A program made the position numbers and the translations under genes. Shown piece after piece: positions 1 to 11,375 of a DNA stretch of 64,000 nt; within the stretch, counting starts at the first letter, position 1; every line of letters starts with the position of its first letter. The notes under the pieces are model-generated. The model saw only the letters and a program-made list of their open reading frames with translations. It was not told where the DNA came from and did no database searches. This DNA is from Adineta vaga (lineage: Eukaryota; Rotifera). The stretch is taken from assembly GCA_021613535.1 (NCBI GenBank), contig CP075495.1:9734001-9798000 (forward strand). Direction: 5' to 3'.

Positions 1-220
1 CTAGGTATAAATAAAATTTTAATTCTTTTTCATATAAATACTGCATATTCTTTTCTAAAGATTATTTCTCATATATTAATTGTAACGGTAAGCTAAAATA
101 GATAGATAGATTGTTTGCTTTATACTATCACGCTCTTTCAACCTCTATTTGACCGCTATACTTTGCTTCTCATGATACTAACGCATTAGTACTAGTTCGC
201 TGTTTTCTTTTGTCTATTAG

Positions 221-676
221 CATGGTTGATCAAGTATCTATTAACAGTCCATATGAAACATTTAGTGATGTGGCCAAAGAACTGTTTTGTGATGGTATCT
301 ATAATTGGGGACGAATTGTTACATTATTCTATTTTACATATAAACTTATATTGAAAGTAAGTAATAGAAATTATTTCGAAAAAATATATAACTATCGTTC
401 ATTGTAGTCACTTATAGATGAACCATCGTCACTTTTACATGTTCTCATCGAATGGACTGTTCGTTTTGTTAGAGAAATTATCGCTCCATGGATAATACGT
501 AAAGGTGGTTGGGTAAGTTTTGTTACTACGAACAATTTCATACTATGATTTTGATAATATTTTAGTTAGTTATTCTACGTGATGTTATACCACAATCACG
601 TTTAACAACAATTGGTATTTTTCTTAGTGGTATGGTTGCAAGTTTTATGATTCTTTATTTTTTTCGACGCATCTAA
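221..676 (+). CDS. Bax-like apoptosis effector, C-terminal part (5' end outside window)
   Basis: Three exons are visible: 221-356, 408-512 and 566-676, joined in frame. The first follows an acceptor (ctattag), so the ATG at 222 is internal and the real start lies left of the window. Exon one carries a BH1 motif (DGIYNWGRIVTLFYFTYKLI), close to the Bax signature around NWGR. Exon two carries BH2 (REIIAPWIIRKGGW). Exon three encodes a hydrophobic segment ending in FFRRI, a typical mitochondrial tail anchor. Known for the family: Bax/Bak proteins oligomerise in the outer mitochondrial membrane and release cytochrome c. The BH1 wording favours Bax over Bok or the pro-survival members; Bak is possible. 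BH3 would be upstream and is not visible. A poly(A) signal AATAAA lies at 695-700. Confidence 0.85.
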
Positions 677-1617
677 TCAAATATTTCTTATTAAAATAAA
701 ACAAATGGATACTAGTCGCTGTATGACACTATATCTCTTCGTTTATCATAAATTCTATTTATTTACATCTATGTATTCTCTCGTGTGTGTTTGCTTGTTT
801 TCTTTTAAAAAAATATGTATTGTACAATTCGATAAACGAAATCAATTGTCATTTAAATAAATAAATAAATATGATGTTCATACGAAATTAAAGTTATAGG
901 TAACATTGTTGATTATGTTGTATTAGAGATAATACTCAATGATTGTCAACGAAAAAATATTAGTTGTTTAGATATACAAATTGAAAGAATTAGAAAACTA
1001 ATGATAAATAAAATAAGCATTCCTATTTTTGAGATTTGAAATAAATCGTTTGAATTTTCTATTTTTTGTTATTGTTTGTTCGAAATATTATAATAAATAT
1101 CTATAGAAATCCGAGAGAATATTTTAACATGATAAAAATCTACACATAGTCATAAATTGAATCGAAGTATATCATGATACATTTTATTTTTTAATATTTG
1201 TTGTAATATATTCATCTTGTGCTCATTCAGTATCATAGATTAACGGGAATATCTAATGAATGAGCTTTAGAAGTTCAACTTTTTCTCGAGGATGAATACA
1301 TTCACTTTATTAGAATGATGTTGACCATTATATAGCTCCTCAGGTAAGAGTAATAATAGTCAAACGATCAATGAATATTTTATAACATGAAATGCGAAGA
1401 AGGCAAAGTATTTTACTTAATATTATTGGCTAAATATTATGATGAAATAATCAATAACTTCGAAAGAAAATATATGGATTATCATTGTTATTTAAAATAA
1501 AGTTTCTTACAAATTGTATCATATAGAAGATTGAAAAGTACATAGGATTACTAAACCATTTCGGTGTTCGTTCTCAAGCTCACATAACAATATTTGGATT
1601 TTTAGTTTATTTATATA
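677..1617. other. Intergenic, convergent 3' ends
   Basis: AT-rich spacer between the Bax-like gene and the convergent alpha-crystallin gene. It holds the Bax-like 3' UTR with AATAAA copies near 695 and 856-870. No open frame with coding character or RNA gene was seen. Confidence 0.6.
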
Positions 1618-2880
1618 TTAAAATTTCAAATAACTATCATCATCTGATGGATAAGTTTGATGACGAGTTACAGTCGTAGTTGTGATATTATTAGGTACGG
1701 GTGAATAACTTAATCTATACGCCGTTGACTGTTGTTCCAAATCTTTTCGATCGTTACTTCGACGTTGATAATCAACAGATCGTTGACGTCGTTTCGTTCG
1801 ATTGTCTTCATCGTCATCATCTTCATCAAGTTCACGAGGCGACACATAAAGTGGATAACGAAGACCTTCGACGGATCGTACACGTCGTGTAGGACCTGAA
1901 ACACGTCGATTATTTAATCGATCATAATCACGACGACGACTAACACGTTCATTGCGTTGATAATGTGGTCGACTGTAAGTTGTCGGTGATAGAGCACGAT
2001 TTTCAAGATTAGATATCAATCCAGCTGTTGTACGATTTGATGTTGGTGGTGGTCCAGGTATAATAATTTCTTCATCATTCTGATCTGCGCCACGTTTTAA
2101 TGGTGCTTCAATACGTAATTCTCCATGTTCTAAATAGGAAACTACTCTAGGTAGATCAACAGAACTTGGTAGAGTTATTTTTCTTGTAAATTTTTTTGAG
2201 ACACGTTGTTCAGTTGGATCAATCGATGCTGATGTATTCGTTTTTCCTTGCACAATTAAATCTCGACCTTGTATAAATACTTCAAGTTCTTCAGCGAGAT
2301 AACCACGACAATCAATACGATATTCAAGTTTACGATTCCCATTTGAATGTGTTTTATTTGATTTTGAAGAACCAAGTATTAATTGTGGACCACCTGTTGG
2401 TGATGTTAACATTCGTTCGACATCTGGTGACCGTAATAAACGAGCATTCGTTTTACTCGTATTACTAATATAAGATGAACGTTGTTGTGCACGAGAACTA
2501 GGACGTTCTTTGCGAGGAATTTCAATAATCAAACGATTTGTATCTCGTTCGATGTGCGATTGTAAACGATCAACATCAGCATCGTATGGAACTTTGAATT
2601 TTTGTACAGCAACTTGTTTTTTATTCGCTGATGAACTTGGTTGACGACGTGCACTTACAATAATAAGACCAGGTTGAGATTTATCAATAGCATAATCGCA
2701 TTTTTTCGAATCAAATGGTGATTCAACAACAATACGTGTTAACGATGAAGAAGATAATGTCGGAGCAAGAATTTTTCCTGATGTTATTGTTGGTGATTGC
2801 CAACCGGTTCCAATAACACTATCAGTTCGTCGACGATGATTAGTATATTCATCATCCGAATCTGAATGGTAACGATTCAT
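1618..2880 (-). CDS. Small heat-shock-like protein with two alpha-crystallin domains
   Basis: A single-exon gene of 420 aa. Residues about 46-125 form a divergent alpha-crystallin (HSP20) domain. Residues about 183-262 form a clearer one, with the strand pattern EYRIDCRGYLAEELEVFIQG, a central RKITLPSSVDL and the C-terminal HGELRIEAP. An I-x-I-like segment (EIIIPG, 271-276) follows the second domain, as in sHSPs that dock to neighbouring subunits. The tail from about 280 is disordered, with an acidic run (DEDDDDED) and many Arg. Known: most sHSPs have one such domain and about 150-250 aa; tandem-domain forms are known from flatworms (schistosome p40, Taenia p36). Inference: an ATP-independent chaperone. 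The absence of introns, unlike nearly all neighbours, is notable. The ATG at 2880 opens the long frame. Confidence 0.8.
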   Translation of the reverse strand: MNRYHSDSDDEYTNHRRRTDSVIGTGWQSPTITSGKILAPTLSSSSLTRIVVESPFDSKKCDYAIDKSQPGLIIVSARRQPSSSANKKQVAVQKFKVPYDADVDRLQSHIERDTNRLIIEIPRKERPSSRAQQRSSYISNTSKTNARLLRSPDVERMLTSPTGGPQLILGSSKSNKTHSNGNRKLEYRIDCRGYLAEELEVFIQGRDLIVQGKTNTSASIDPTEQRVSKKFTRKITLPSSVDLPRVVSYLEHGELRIEAPLKRGADQNDEEIIIPGPPPTSNRTTAGLISNLENRALSPTTYSRPHYQRNERVSRRRDYDRLNNRRVSGPTRRVRSVEGLRYPLYVSPRELDEDDDDEDNRTKRRQRSVDYQRRSNDRKDLEQQSTAYRLSYSPVPNNITTTTVTRHQTYPSDDDSYLKF

Positions 2881-3582
2881 ATGTATTGAAAGAGACGAGA
2901 AAAAAGTATTCTTATTTCAACTTGTTAAATGACATACAAAAGAATCAATATCAATAACATATTGACCGCAGTGTAGAAACAGTAACAAGAAAAAAAAGGA
3001 GCGATAAGTCGATGCATATTCAAAAAATCATTTAGAATATTTATATGCTATTAAACAACGATCGAAGTCCTTCAATACAATCATCATATAAAAACTGAAA
3101 GAGTGATTATAACCTTCTTGCAAATATATAAGAAACATACATGAAACTTTTGATATTCTTTTGTAGGAATGATTCATATGATGTTTCTTTTGTTGAAATG
3201 CATGATTTCTATTCATATTTTATAGGAGCAAGAAAAATACTATTCACTATCGTTGATATTTTTTATGACAATTAAAATTAACTAAAGAAAAAAGTCTTCT
3301 ATTTTCAAAGGTCTAAATAACTAAATCTGCATAGCATGTATTATGTTTCAAGTAAAACTTCGACGTTTATGATATTGACAGAAAAAAGTATTAAACTCAG
3401 ATATCGTATATAATAAACGGTAAAAAAATAGTATATGCTGCCGTTAGATTTTAATAATCATCATTGCTGATAGATCGACGACGACGACGACGGCCACCAC
3501 CCCATCCACGACGTACGCGTTCTAGAAGTAAACAATACGATATTAACTGTAATCAAAAATGTAATTGTCAGAAGTCGACTAT
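2881..3582. other. Intergenic, with a possible extra exon at 3451-3546
   Basis: Upstream of the alpha-crystallin gene and downstream of the small secreted precursor. The only coding-looking piece is a minus-strand stretch at 3451-3546 ending in GWGGGRRRRRSISNDDY and a stop. It could be a second exon of the small precursor, but the best donor does not join it in frame. Confidence 0.35.
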
Positions 3583-3780
3583 TTACCATAAGGAATTGTA
3601 TTTCATCGATGGCACCTCATATTGTGACCATAGAGTATCCCTTTTAGCTGGAACCTCCATCATCATTTGTACCGGTGTAATCTTTTGTGGATATGCATAT
3701 GGTAAAGACGGATAAGTCAATGCAGAATTTGAAAGTAATAAAACAAGAGCCAATAGAATACATGCGTGATGTGAATTCAT
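3583..3780 (-). CDS. Small secreted protein, possible peptide-hormone precursor
   Basis: A 65-aa open frame. I chose the ATG at 3780 because a clear signal peptide starts there: MNSHHACILL followed by a Leu-rich core and a likely cut near SALTYP (residues 19-24). The mature part has one dibasic site (PAKR, residues 44-47), then DTLW and a C-terminal NSLW. The frame ends directly at a taa. A good donor (tatg|gtaaat) overlaps this stop; joining it to the acceptor ttctag near 3520 also creates a stop (TGA), so the protein ends here either way. A weaker phase-0 donor (gag|gtgcca) joined to the acceptor at 3546 would add a basic tail containing GWGGGRRRRR. I recognise no family. Secretion is well supported; the neuropeptide role is inference. 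Confidence 0.45.
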   Translation of the reverse strand: MNSHHACILLALVLLLSNSALTYPSLPYAYPQKITPVQMMMEVPAKRDTLWSQYEVPSMKYNSLW

Positions 3781-4867
3781 ATTTTTGAAAGTAGTAATCG
3801 TTAACTTTTCCGATGGTGATATAAATCTTAAATACACGCAATGTCTTAGAGCTGATGTTTGCTTATATTTTTTATAAATATGTGTATATAATGTTTAGCC
3901 TAATTCCATTGAGTCTTTTCCTTTATGATTGTCAACTGAAGTGTAACATTATAGCATGCTTTTGTTTTTGCTCTCTTGATCTTAAATAAATACGGGAATA
4001 TTCACCCACATCCATCTTCTGTAAAAGACAATTTCATTCGGCTCTGTCTAGCTTATATCATGGTATCACGATTAATACTAAATCGATAAAAAATTTCAAA
4101 GGAAAAAAGTGAGTGGGTTTGAAAGTGAGAACGAGGGTGTGGATCAGTGCTGGTGAATCTTCTTTCTGGTCATCCATACCCACATCCTCAATTTAATCGT
4201 CTATTCATAAAATAATAAAACAAGTCTTTTATCTCATAAAGTACCTCTTTTGCTTACATCATCTTAGGCTAGTAAGTTTGTATCGAATACTCCTAAAAAA
4301 ATATTGATTTTATTTTAATGTATGAAATATATGGTTTGTTAATCTAAAATTAAAAGATTTCATTACATATCCGAAACGATTAACCTCTTTAAAATCGAAG
4401 TTAATTAGTTTATATTATAACATATCTCGTTTGAGCAGTAGTACTTTTTAGTACCATGATTTCAAGCAAAAAATTAAGTCTATATGAATGTCAGGTACAA
4501 AAAGACTTGAAGTAGGAATGCATTTATCTTTAATCTAGATTAAAACACTTAAGCATGTACAAAAATGAAAAAAAAACTCTCCTAATTTCAATAAAAGATA
4601 CGAAATATGAGATACAAGAAACAAAAGAATGACGCGTGAGATTTCACTTCTGATGATCTAATATTGATATTTAATATAAGTGACAAGTATTCGAATTAAT
4701 TTTTCAATAGATCAAATGCTTTTCGTTTACATAAGGTTGATCGTGATCTAATCAATGTGTTATTTCTCATTTTCTATCAATTCATTGTATATAAAAACAT
4801 TTCTACTAAACAAATGTATTGTACGAAAAAAAGCAAACTGTTCGCTGAAAGATGATAGTTCCATTGA
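3781..4867. other. Intergenic
   Basis: AT-rich spacer between two minus-strand genes. It should hold the promoter of the small secreted precursor and the 3' UTR of the EGF-mucin gene. No ORF, RNA gene or repeat of note was seen. Confidence 0.5.
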
Positions 4868-6583
4868 CTACTTTGAATGTTCATCATCAATGTTATCATT
4901 GCTATCATAGAGAATATCATCCATATCTACGCGTTGTAATGAAAGTTTTCTGCCATTCGTTAACAGAGAAGATAATGATGTTGACGATGGTGACGATGAT
5001 GATGAAGAAGCTTCTGTTGTTTGTGTCATCGTAGTTGCTGATGTAGGAGAAGAAGTAGAAAATTTTTCTTGAATCCATGAAAGAAGTGCATTAGCTGAAT
5101 TGTTACCCGTTGACGGTAATTCTGCTGTTAAACTTAAGGCTGCTTCGACAGCAGTTGTTGATGATATATTTGGTAGAATATGTGAGAGAAGTTGTTGACA
5201 TAGTTTATAAAGTAATTGACTATGAGAAGATTGATCCGTTGTCACCATAGTTGATGCAGTTGTTTGTTCTGTTGTATTGAATACATTAGTATCATTTTGA
5301 TCCAATGAATAATTACCTATTTCTAATGATATGTTACTAGTGAATTGTGGAGTTGTATTCATAATAAATACTTCTGTTTCAGTATTGATAGTATTCGTTT
5401 GTTCAGTTGAATTGTCAGTTATGTCTGTCGTATACATAATTGTGCTGTTGTCACTGTTATAACTTGACTGATCGAAATATGTTGAGTTAATAACCATTAT
5501 TTCAGATTGTTCAGTTGTATTTAGAAATTCTTGATTTTCGGTAATATTTAAAGATATTGTTTCATTTAATTCTAATGATATTGTACTCATATTTTCAATA
5601 GTAGTAGTAATAGTAGTAAGAGGTAAACTAGTTGTTGAAATATCTTCTTCGGACAGTGCCATTGATGAATGCATCGTTTGTGTTTCATAGGAAGTTGATG
5701 AAATCGTTTCATTATTAAAATCATCTCTCTGTGTAGTTTGTAATATTTGGGTGGAGAGATTTTCTGTATACATATTCGATGTTGAAACAGTACTTACATC
5801 TGGAAATATCTTTTCTAATTGGATATGTTCCGCTTGAATAATATGCTCATATTCAGTTGTTTGACTTTGAGGATTCACAGAAGTAGATTCAATTGTTGTT
5901 GATAATGTTGTAACAGATGATGGTGATTTACTATGTGTAAATGATAATCTTGAGAAATCAAGTGGATCATAGTATGGATTATTGGCTGATCGCCCATGAG
6001 CTTTGGCACGATAGGCTTCTTGTAAAATATCGAATAGAACGCGTGTATGTACTGGTATAAGAGCTAAAGAAATAATTCATTGAATAGTACACAAAATAAA
6101 ACATGTTGACTTACATGACCATACAAAAGGATCTTTTTTAGATACATGTTCTTCACATAACGGACCCATATAATCAAAATAACATCGGCATTCAAATGAA
6201 GTTAAACTAGTCTCAACACATACACCTCGATTACCACATGGACTTTCTTGACAAATACCTTATTAAAACAAAACAGAAACAAAAAATCGATCATATTCAT
6301 TACAAAAGAAAATATTCTTCATACCAAGGCGTCTTTCACACAATGCTCCACTGTAATTAACAGGACAGATACAAAGATAAGTATATGCTGATCCAAAACA
6401 TGAACCACCATTCAAACAAGGCATCGACCAACAAAGGTTGCCTTTAAAACAGAAAGCAATTGCCAAAATTTGATTTTATCTCAACAATCATTTCATTTCC
6501 TTACCAGTTACCCAATTTGCATGAACCAAATAGGTAAGTTGTGTGACTATTAGAACTAGCCACCCGAATGATATCATATTCAT
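4868..6583 (-). CDS. Secreted EGF-domain protein with long Ser/Thr-rich mucin-like region
   Basis: Four exons (6583-6505, 6441-6325, 6258-6115, 6063-4868) give 511 aa; all introns are phase 1. The start ATG gives MNMISFGWLVLIVTQLTYLV, a signal peptide. Exon 2 encodes one EGF-like domain (CLNGGSCFG ... CICPVNYSGALC). Exon 3 encodes a second (CQESPCGNRGVC ... CRCYFDYMGPLC). The large last exon encodes about 400 residues dominated by Thr, Ser and Asn with many N-x-S/T sequons, so heavy N- and O-glycosylation is likely. No transmembrane helix or GPI signal is visible at the C-terminus (DDEHSK), so a secreted or matrix protein is favoured. I cannot name an orthologue. The partner and site of action are unknown. 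Confidence 0.75.
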
Positions 6584-7691
6584 AGTATTACTTTATCAAC
6601 GATGCAAGTATTCATAATCATCATCATTCGTATTGATAATGAATAAATGTCACCAACATCGAATTTTGTTCGACAAAAGACAAAGACGAAGAAAAAAATC
6701 TATATATATGCACGTTCAGATCAAATAACTCGCACTTGTATGAGGTCAACTGATATTATACGGAATGACTATTCGTGTTTACAATGTGTGTGAACAATAC
6801 ATACGTAGCTATACTCGACGAAGATGGAGGCGGAGTGTATAAGTGCGTGCGACAGCCAGCTCGGATTAGTTTATTTAAGGATCGTGTAATGAGAGGAAAA
6901 AGCAATATATATGATCCTTTCTTCATCAGTCTATACCGGTAATGAGAAAAAGATATATACAGAGAAACTGAATTGATGTCAAACAAAAGAAAGACAATTA
7001 GACAAATGTAAAGTGTAGAAATCAATCGTATTGTCTTGTTTCTTTTTCTTCTCATATTTAAATTATCTTTGATAGTTACAATAAAGTTCTTAATTCAGCT
7101 ATATTCAATAGCTAATTACATAATAGAAAGATAGAACAAGAAGAATTAGAGTTAGTTTTTTTTTGATCGATCATAATGACAGAATAATTTAAAGCTTCGA
7201 TAAGCTATTCATCGTAAACGGACTATGAGATTAACGAAAAAATAACTATAATACTATAAATCAGTCTATCAAAGACTTCATTCTCAAAAAATATCAAAGA
7301 AATCGACAAATAATCTATTTTTTTTGCTTAATCAGTTTTTATAGCAAAACATTCTTATCTTTCACTAGTTCAAATATAAAACTGAAATAAAATGCTAAGA
7401 AATGTTTGTATTTGTATTATATAAGAAAAGAAAATCCATCAGATGAAGTAGTGCAAAGAAAAAGAAGTCAAAGATACAAATACATGACTAAGCAAGCTGT
7501 ACATGAACGTGGAATGAGAGACAAAAGAAAATAGCAAATATATTGTAACAAATAAATTCTCTTTGTTTTACGTAGTATCTGACTATGAGAAAGAACATTG
7601 TATTGAATAGGACAGTTTGATGAATGAAATCGATCATTTGTTCCACGTTATCTTTTTTTTCAAGCTTGATCATATAGTGAAAAAAAAAGAA
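6584..7691. other. Intergenic
   Basis: Upstream region of the EGF-mucin gene and downstream of the next minus-strand gene. A TA-rich tract near 6700 (ctatatatatgcacg) could be a core promoter for the EGF-mucin gene, about 120 bp before its ATG. Nothing else was recognised. Confidence 0.4.
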
Positions 7692-9330
7692 TTAAGATAT
7701 AATGTTTGGTTCATTGATATGATCTAATCTAATCGTATCTGTTATTTCTTGTTTATTATTTTCATCGAATTGATGTAAATTACGACGCCATGTACGTAAT
7801 TGTCCATCAAAACATCGTCGAGAACATTTACGATATTTATTTGGTGATGTTGGATGTTCACGTCGACGTTGTTTCCTATTAGAATAAGATTATATAGATT
7901 GCTTTTATAAGATCTATTATGAGACATACTTTATTGGATATTTAGCAATATAAGTAGCATAAGACTCTGACATTTTGCCTTTTAGAATTTCTTTTGTTCG
8001 TTGACGTAATGTATGTGGATCACTTTCAACATCACGTAAGATTTCATCTTCCGTCATATTCGAATATTTAGGAAAAGTTTTCAAATGACGAACATAACTA
8101 TAGAAGAGAAAAAGGTTTAGAAATTGAAAAATTCAATGAAATAATATTTACTTAAATAAATATTCAAGTTCGATTTCTTCGATTTCAGCAATTATTTTAG
8201 GATCATCACTGAAATAACGTTCAGATGCACGAGCAATATGTGCTAAGGCACGTTTTCGACTAGAAAAATACAGATTTTTGATTTCTACAGGAGAACAATC
8301 AAATGATTTACCTAACATCACTACCAGCCATATCAGATTTTGCACGTATAAGTGAACGACCACTACCGGTTTTTTGTTTTTGATTCATGACACTAACACT
8401 TTTACGTAATGTTATACGATCATTACCAGTCTGTTGAGAATTTATGGATGCTATTGCTGCATTTTCACAGAGAGCTGTTTTAAGAGCTGTATCAGCACGA
8501 ACACTTAATTCAAAAAGTGCATCAATAGTTGATCGACTATTATTTGTCGATGAATCCATTCTAGAAAAGTAAATATATGAAATAAAATTTTTCGTTTATG
8601 CTTGCAATTTACTCAGGTGTCCAATCAAGTGTTGTCGTTCTTAATGATATTACTTTATTCAATGGAGTTGGTAATTCGGATATCTTATCTTCCATTTCAC
8701 CACCTTCTATTATAGGCATTAGTTTAATTTGTGATTGATTGGTCTGTATTGTATCATCAATGACAATTCCATTGCTAGATTTTTTAATCAAAGATGTATT
8801 TGTTGTTGTTTTATGTGGTTCTCGTGAACTATTCAAAAATAAATTTTCTTTGAACTTATTGATTTCGAATATACTATCAAATACTTACTCATTCTTCCAA
8901 AATGATCCATGATCAGTAGAACTATGAAAAACACCGGCTGACATAGATCGTGAAGCTAATGTACGACGTAATCGATTATTGACATTACTTGTATTGATTA
9001 TATTATCAGTTCTTGATGGAGATCTAAAAAGAATTAAATCTAGACGAATTGAAGAAACTACTTCTATGACAAACAACAGACCTTGCACGATTAAAACCAG
9101 AGTAAACAGTTGATGCATATTGTTGTTGAGCAACATTATCAATTTGTACTTCCTACAAATAGATTATTGAAAAGTGATAAGTCAAAAAATCACAAACTTG
9201 AGAGAAATAGACTTACTCGGGCAGCTTTCGGTACCCATAGATCGACAGCGAAAAGAATCTTTTGAATTTGTGCATCAAGTGCATAGTCTGAACAAAGATC
9301 CATTAATTGTTTGATACTGTATGTCATCAT
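7692..9330 (-). CDS. Unrecognised protein, 414 aa
   Basis: Eight exons in frame: 9330-9217, 9152-9082, 9023-8889, 8828-8613, 8560-8312, 8259-8152, 8097-7930 and 7875-7692. I do not recognise the family. The N-terminus (MMTYSIKQLMDLCSDYALDA, then QIQKILFAVDLWVPKAAR) looks folded and helical. The middle is Ser/Thr/Asn-rich and probably disordered. A helix-rich block in exons 5-6 (DALFELSVRADTALKTALCE, later ERYFSDDPKIIAEIEEIELE) and a basic C-terminus (KKQRRREHP ... RKCSRRCFDG) follow. No signal peptide or membrane span is visible, so it is probably intracellular. It lies head-to-head with the DPF gene, 373 bp apart, so they may share a promoter region. The start is the first ATG of a tandem pair; the second (9327) would shorten it by one residue. 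Confidence 0.7.
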
Positions 9331-9703
9331 TTTTGTATTTTTCTATGAAATGAATACGAAATATCTATATATTCTTCAATCCAAATTCAGATGATCTAAT
9401 ATAATGTGAAAAGTAGAAACAAAGGATAGATAGAAAAAGCCTCTCTTTCTCTACATTCGTGCTTGTTCAGAACGAATGATACACAGTGAACAAGCAGAAC
9501 AAGCGCTATCTATTTTTGATATATTCTGTAGAGGTCAACATTTTCATTGGTTCATTCCTATGAACGTTCATGATTGAGCGAATGAATAGATGAACTAAAT
9601 ATAAACAAAGCTAGAGTTAGAATTAGAATTAGAATCTGTCATTTTTAAACTATAAATGAAGTATTAGTAAAGTGAACTGCATCATTTTGTATTTCGAAAG
9701 AGA
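9331..9703. promoter_or_regulatory. Short head-to-head intergenic region, likely bidirectional promoter
   Basis: 373 bp separate the start codons of the unrecognised minus-strand gene and the DPF gene. Both promoters must lie here or inside the first exons. I see no convincing TATA box. A run of GAATTAGAATTA-type repeats lies near 9613-9632. Confidence 0.4.
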
Positions 9704-11344
9704 ATGATTGATCTCTTACCATCACGTGTAGTACGTGCATTTGGTTCTGAAGGTACTTATACAGATGCAGTATCAAATGTAAATAAATTCAATTCACGTC
9801 TTTTACGTGAGAGACGTGTTCGTTTACGTTTACCATTTGTCGATTCACAAACACATATTATTCAAACACCAACACAAAATTATCTCTGGAAAAATCCTAC
9901 ACAACGTTTAATGCCAATACGTTATGATCAAGTAGCGTCATATGCACGAAAACAGTGGTTTAAAAAACGACCACATCCACCTTCGTCCATAACTCAATCA
10001 CAAGCGATCACAAATACGAATGGTATTAATGAACAACAATCAATTGGATCACCTACAAAAAATGGTACTCCAAATGGAATGTCAAGCATCACTAATGCAG
10101 ATGATCCACGTGTCCGCATACGAGCTGGTGATCTTGGTACGATAAATCATCATTTAATTTCAAATAATAAGAAAATATAAAACATTTTTCTTTTGAAAAA
10201 AAAAACGTCTTTTCAGGAATGTCAGATTCAGATCTTCAAGTCATTGCTACTGTGGAAAACTCTGCTATGGCAGGCGGTCGATTTGCAGGTGGATCTAGTG
10301 ATGAATCATCTCAATTCTGCACCTCCCATGACTGGTCTTGTTCAACCTTCACAGCCACATTGGCCACAACATAATACTACACATAATCATCATCTTCTTC
10401 ATTCAAGCAATTATATTCTTGATGGTGATGATGATCCAGATGATTTTGATTTTGATGATTATGGTGGTGGTAATGGACCTGTCACACCTGGTGGTCCATC
10501 ATCTCCGGGTTCTTCGTCGACAACACGTCCTAAACGTGGTAGTTCTATTAAACGATTGTCACATTCTGGCCCAAGAAAAAGTGGTAACTAAAAGAGATAG
10601 TATTATTACACTTATTTTTGTTATCTTTTCTAGCTGGTAGCAATGCTTCAGGTAGTGGAGTAACTGGTAATACACCTCCGACAGGTAACCGCCGGCAACA
10701 ATATACATTAGCTGAATTGCCGTTCGTCTGTGAATTTTGCCCAGCACGATATAAAACCAAGCCTGGACTTCAATATCATCTTGCTAAACATAAAGAAACA
10801 AATACAGATTATCGACCTTCGCCATCAACACCTTCAACTGCCGATAGTTGTGGATCATCCTCACCATCGTCAGCTAATGCATCTGCAGCACTCATGAAAC
10901 AAAAATATATGAATTCATCCACGGATCATCAACAACAACATTCAATGTATCCAAATCAACCGACAACGAGTGGTCCTGGTTTGCATAATCCTGCAGGTAT
11001 GACAATCACTCATAAAATAATTTATGATTCAGAAAATTCCATTCTTTAGGTGGTCATATACCTCCGCATGGTGGTCCTCCTGGTATGCAAGGACCTCCGT
11101 ATCAAATGAATCATCATTTACCACAACAACCACCTTATGGAATGCCACCTCAACCACATCATCAATCGATGCCTCCATCTGCATCAATGCCATTGACTGT
11201 TGCTGCTCTATCTGGTTCATCGCCTGCTAATAATGGCTCGTATTATCCTCAACAACAACATCCCATGATGCATCAACAACATATGACGATGATGCAACAG
11301 CAACAACAACAGCAGCAACAGCAATACTGGCAGCAACAGCAGTT

Positions 11345-11375
<31 letters not shown>

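Noticed and set aside
3464-3715. Plus-strand Arg-rich ORF
   Set aside because: It reads the opposite strand of a CGT repeat and of the minus-strand signal-peptide gene; it is a shadow frame.
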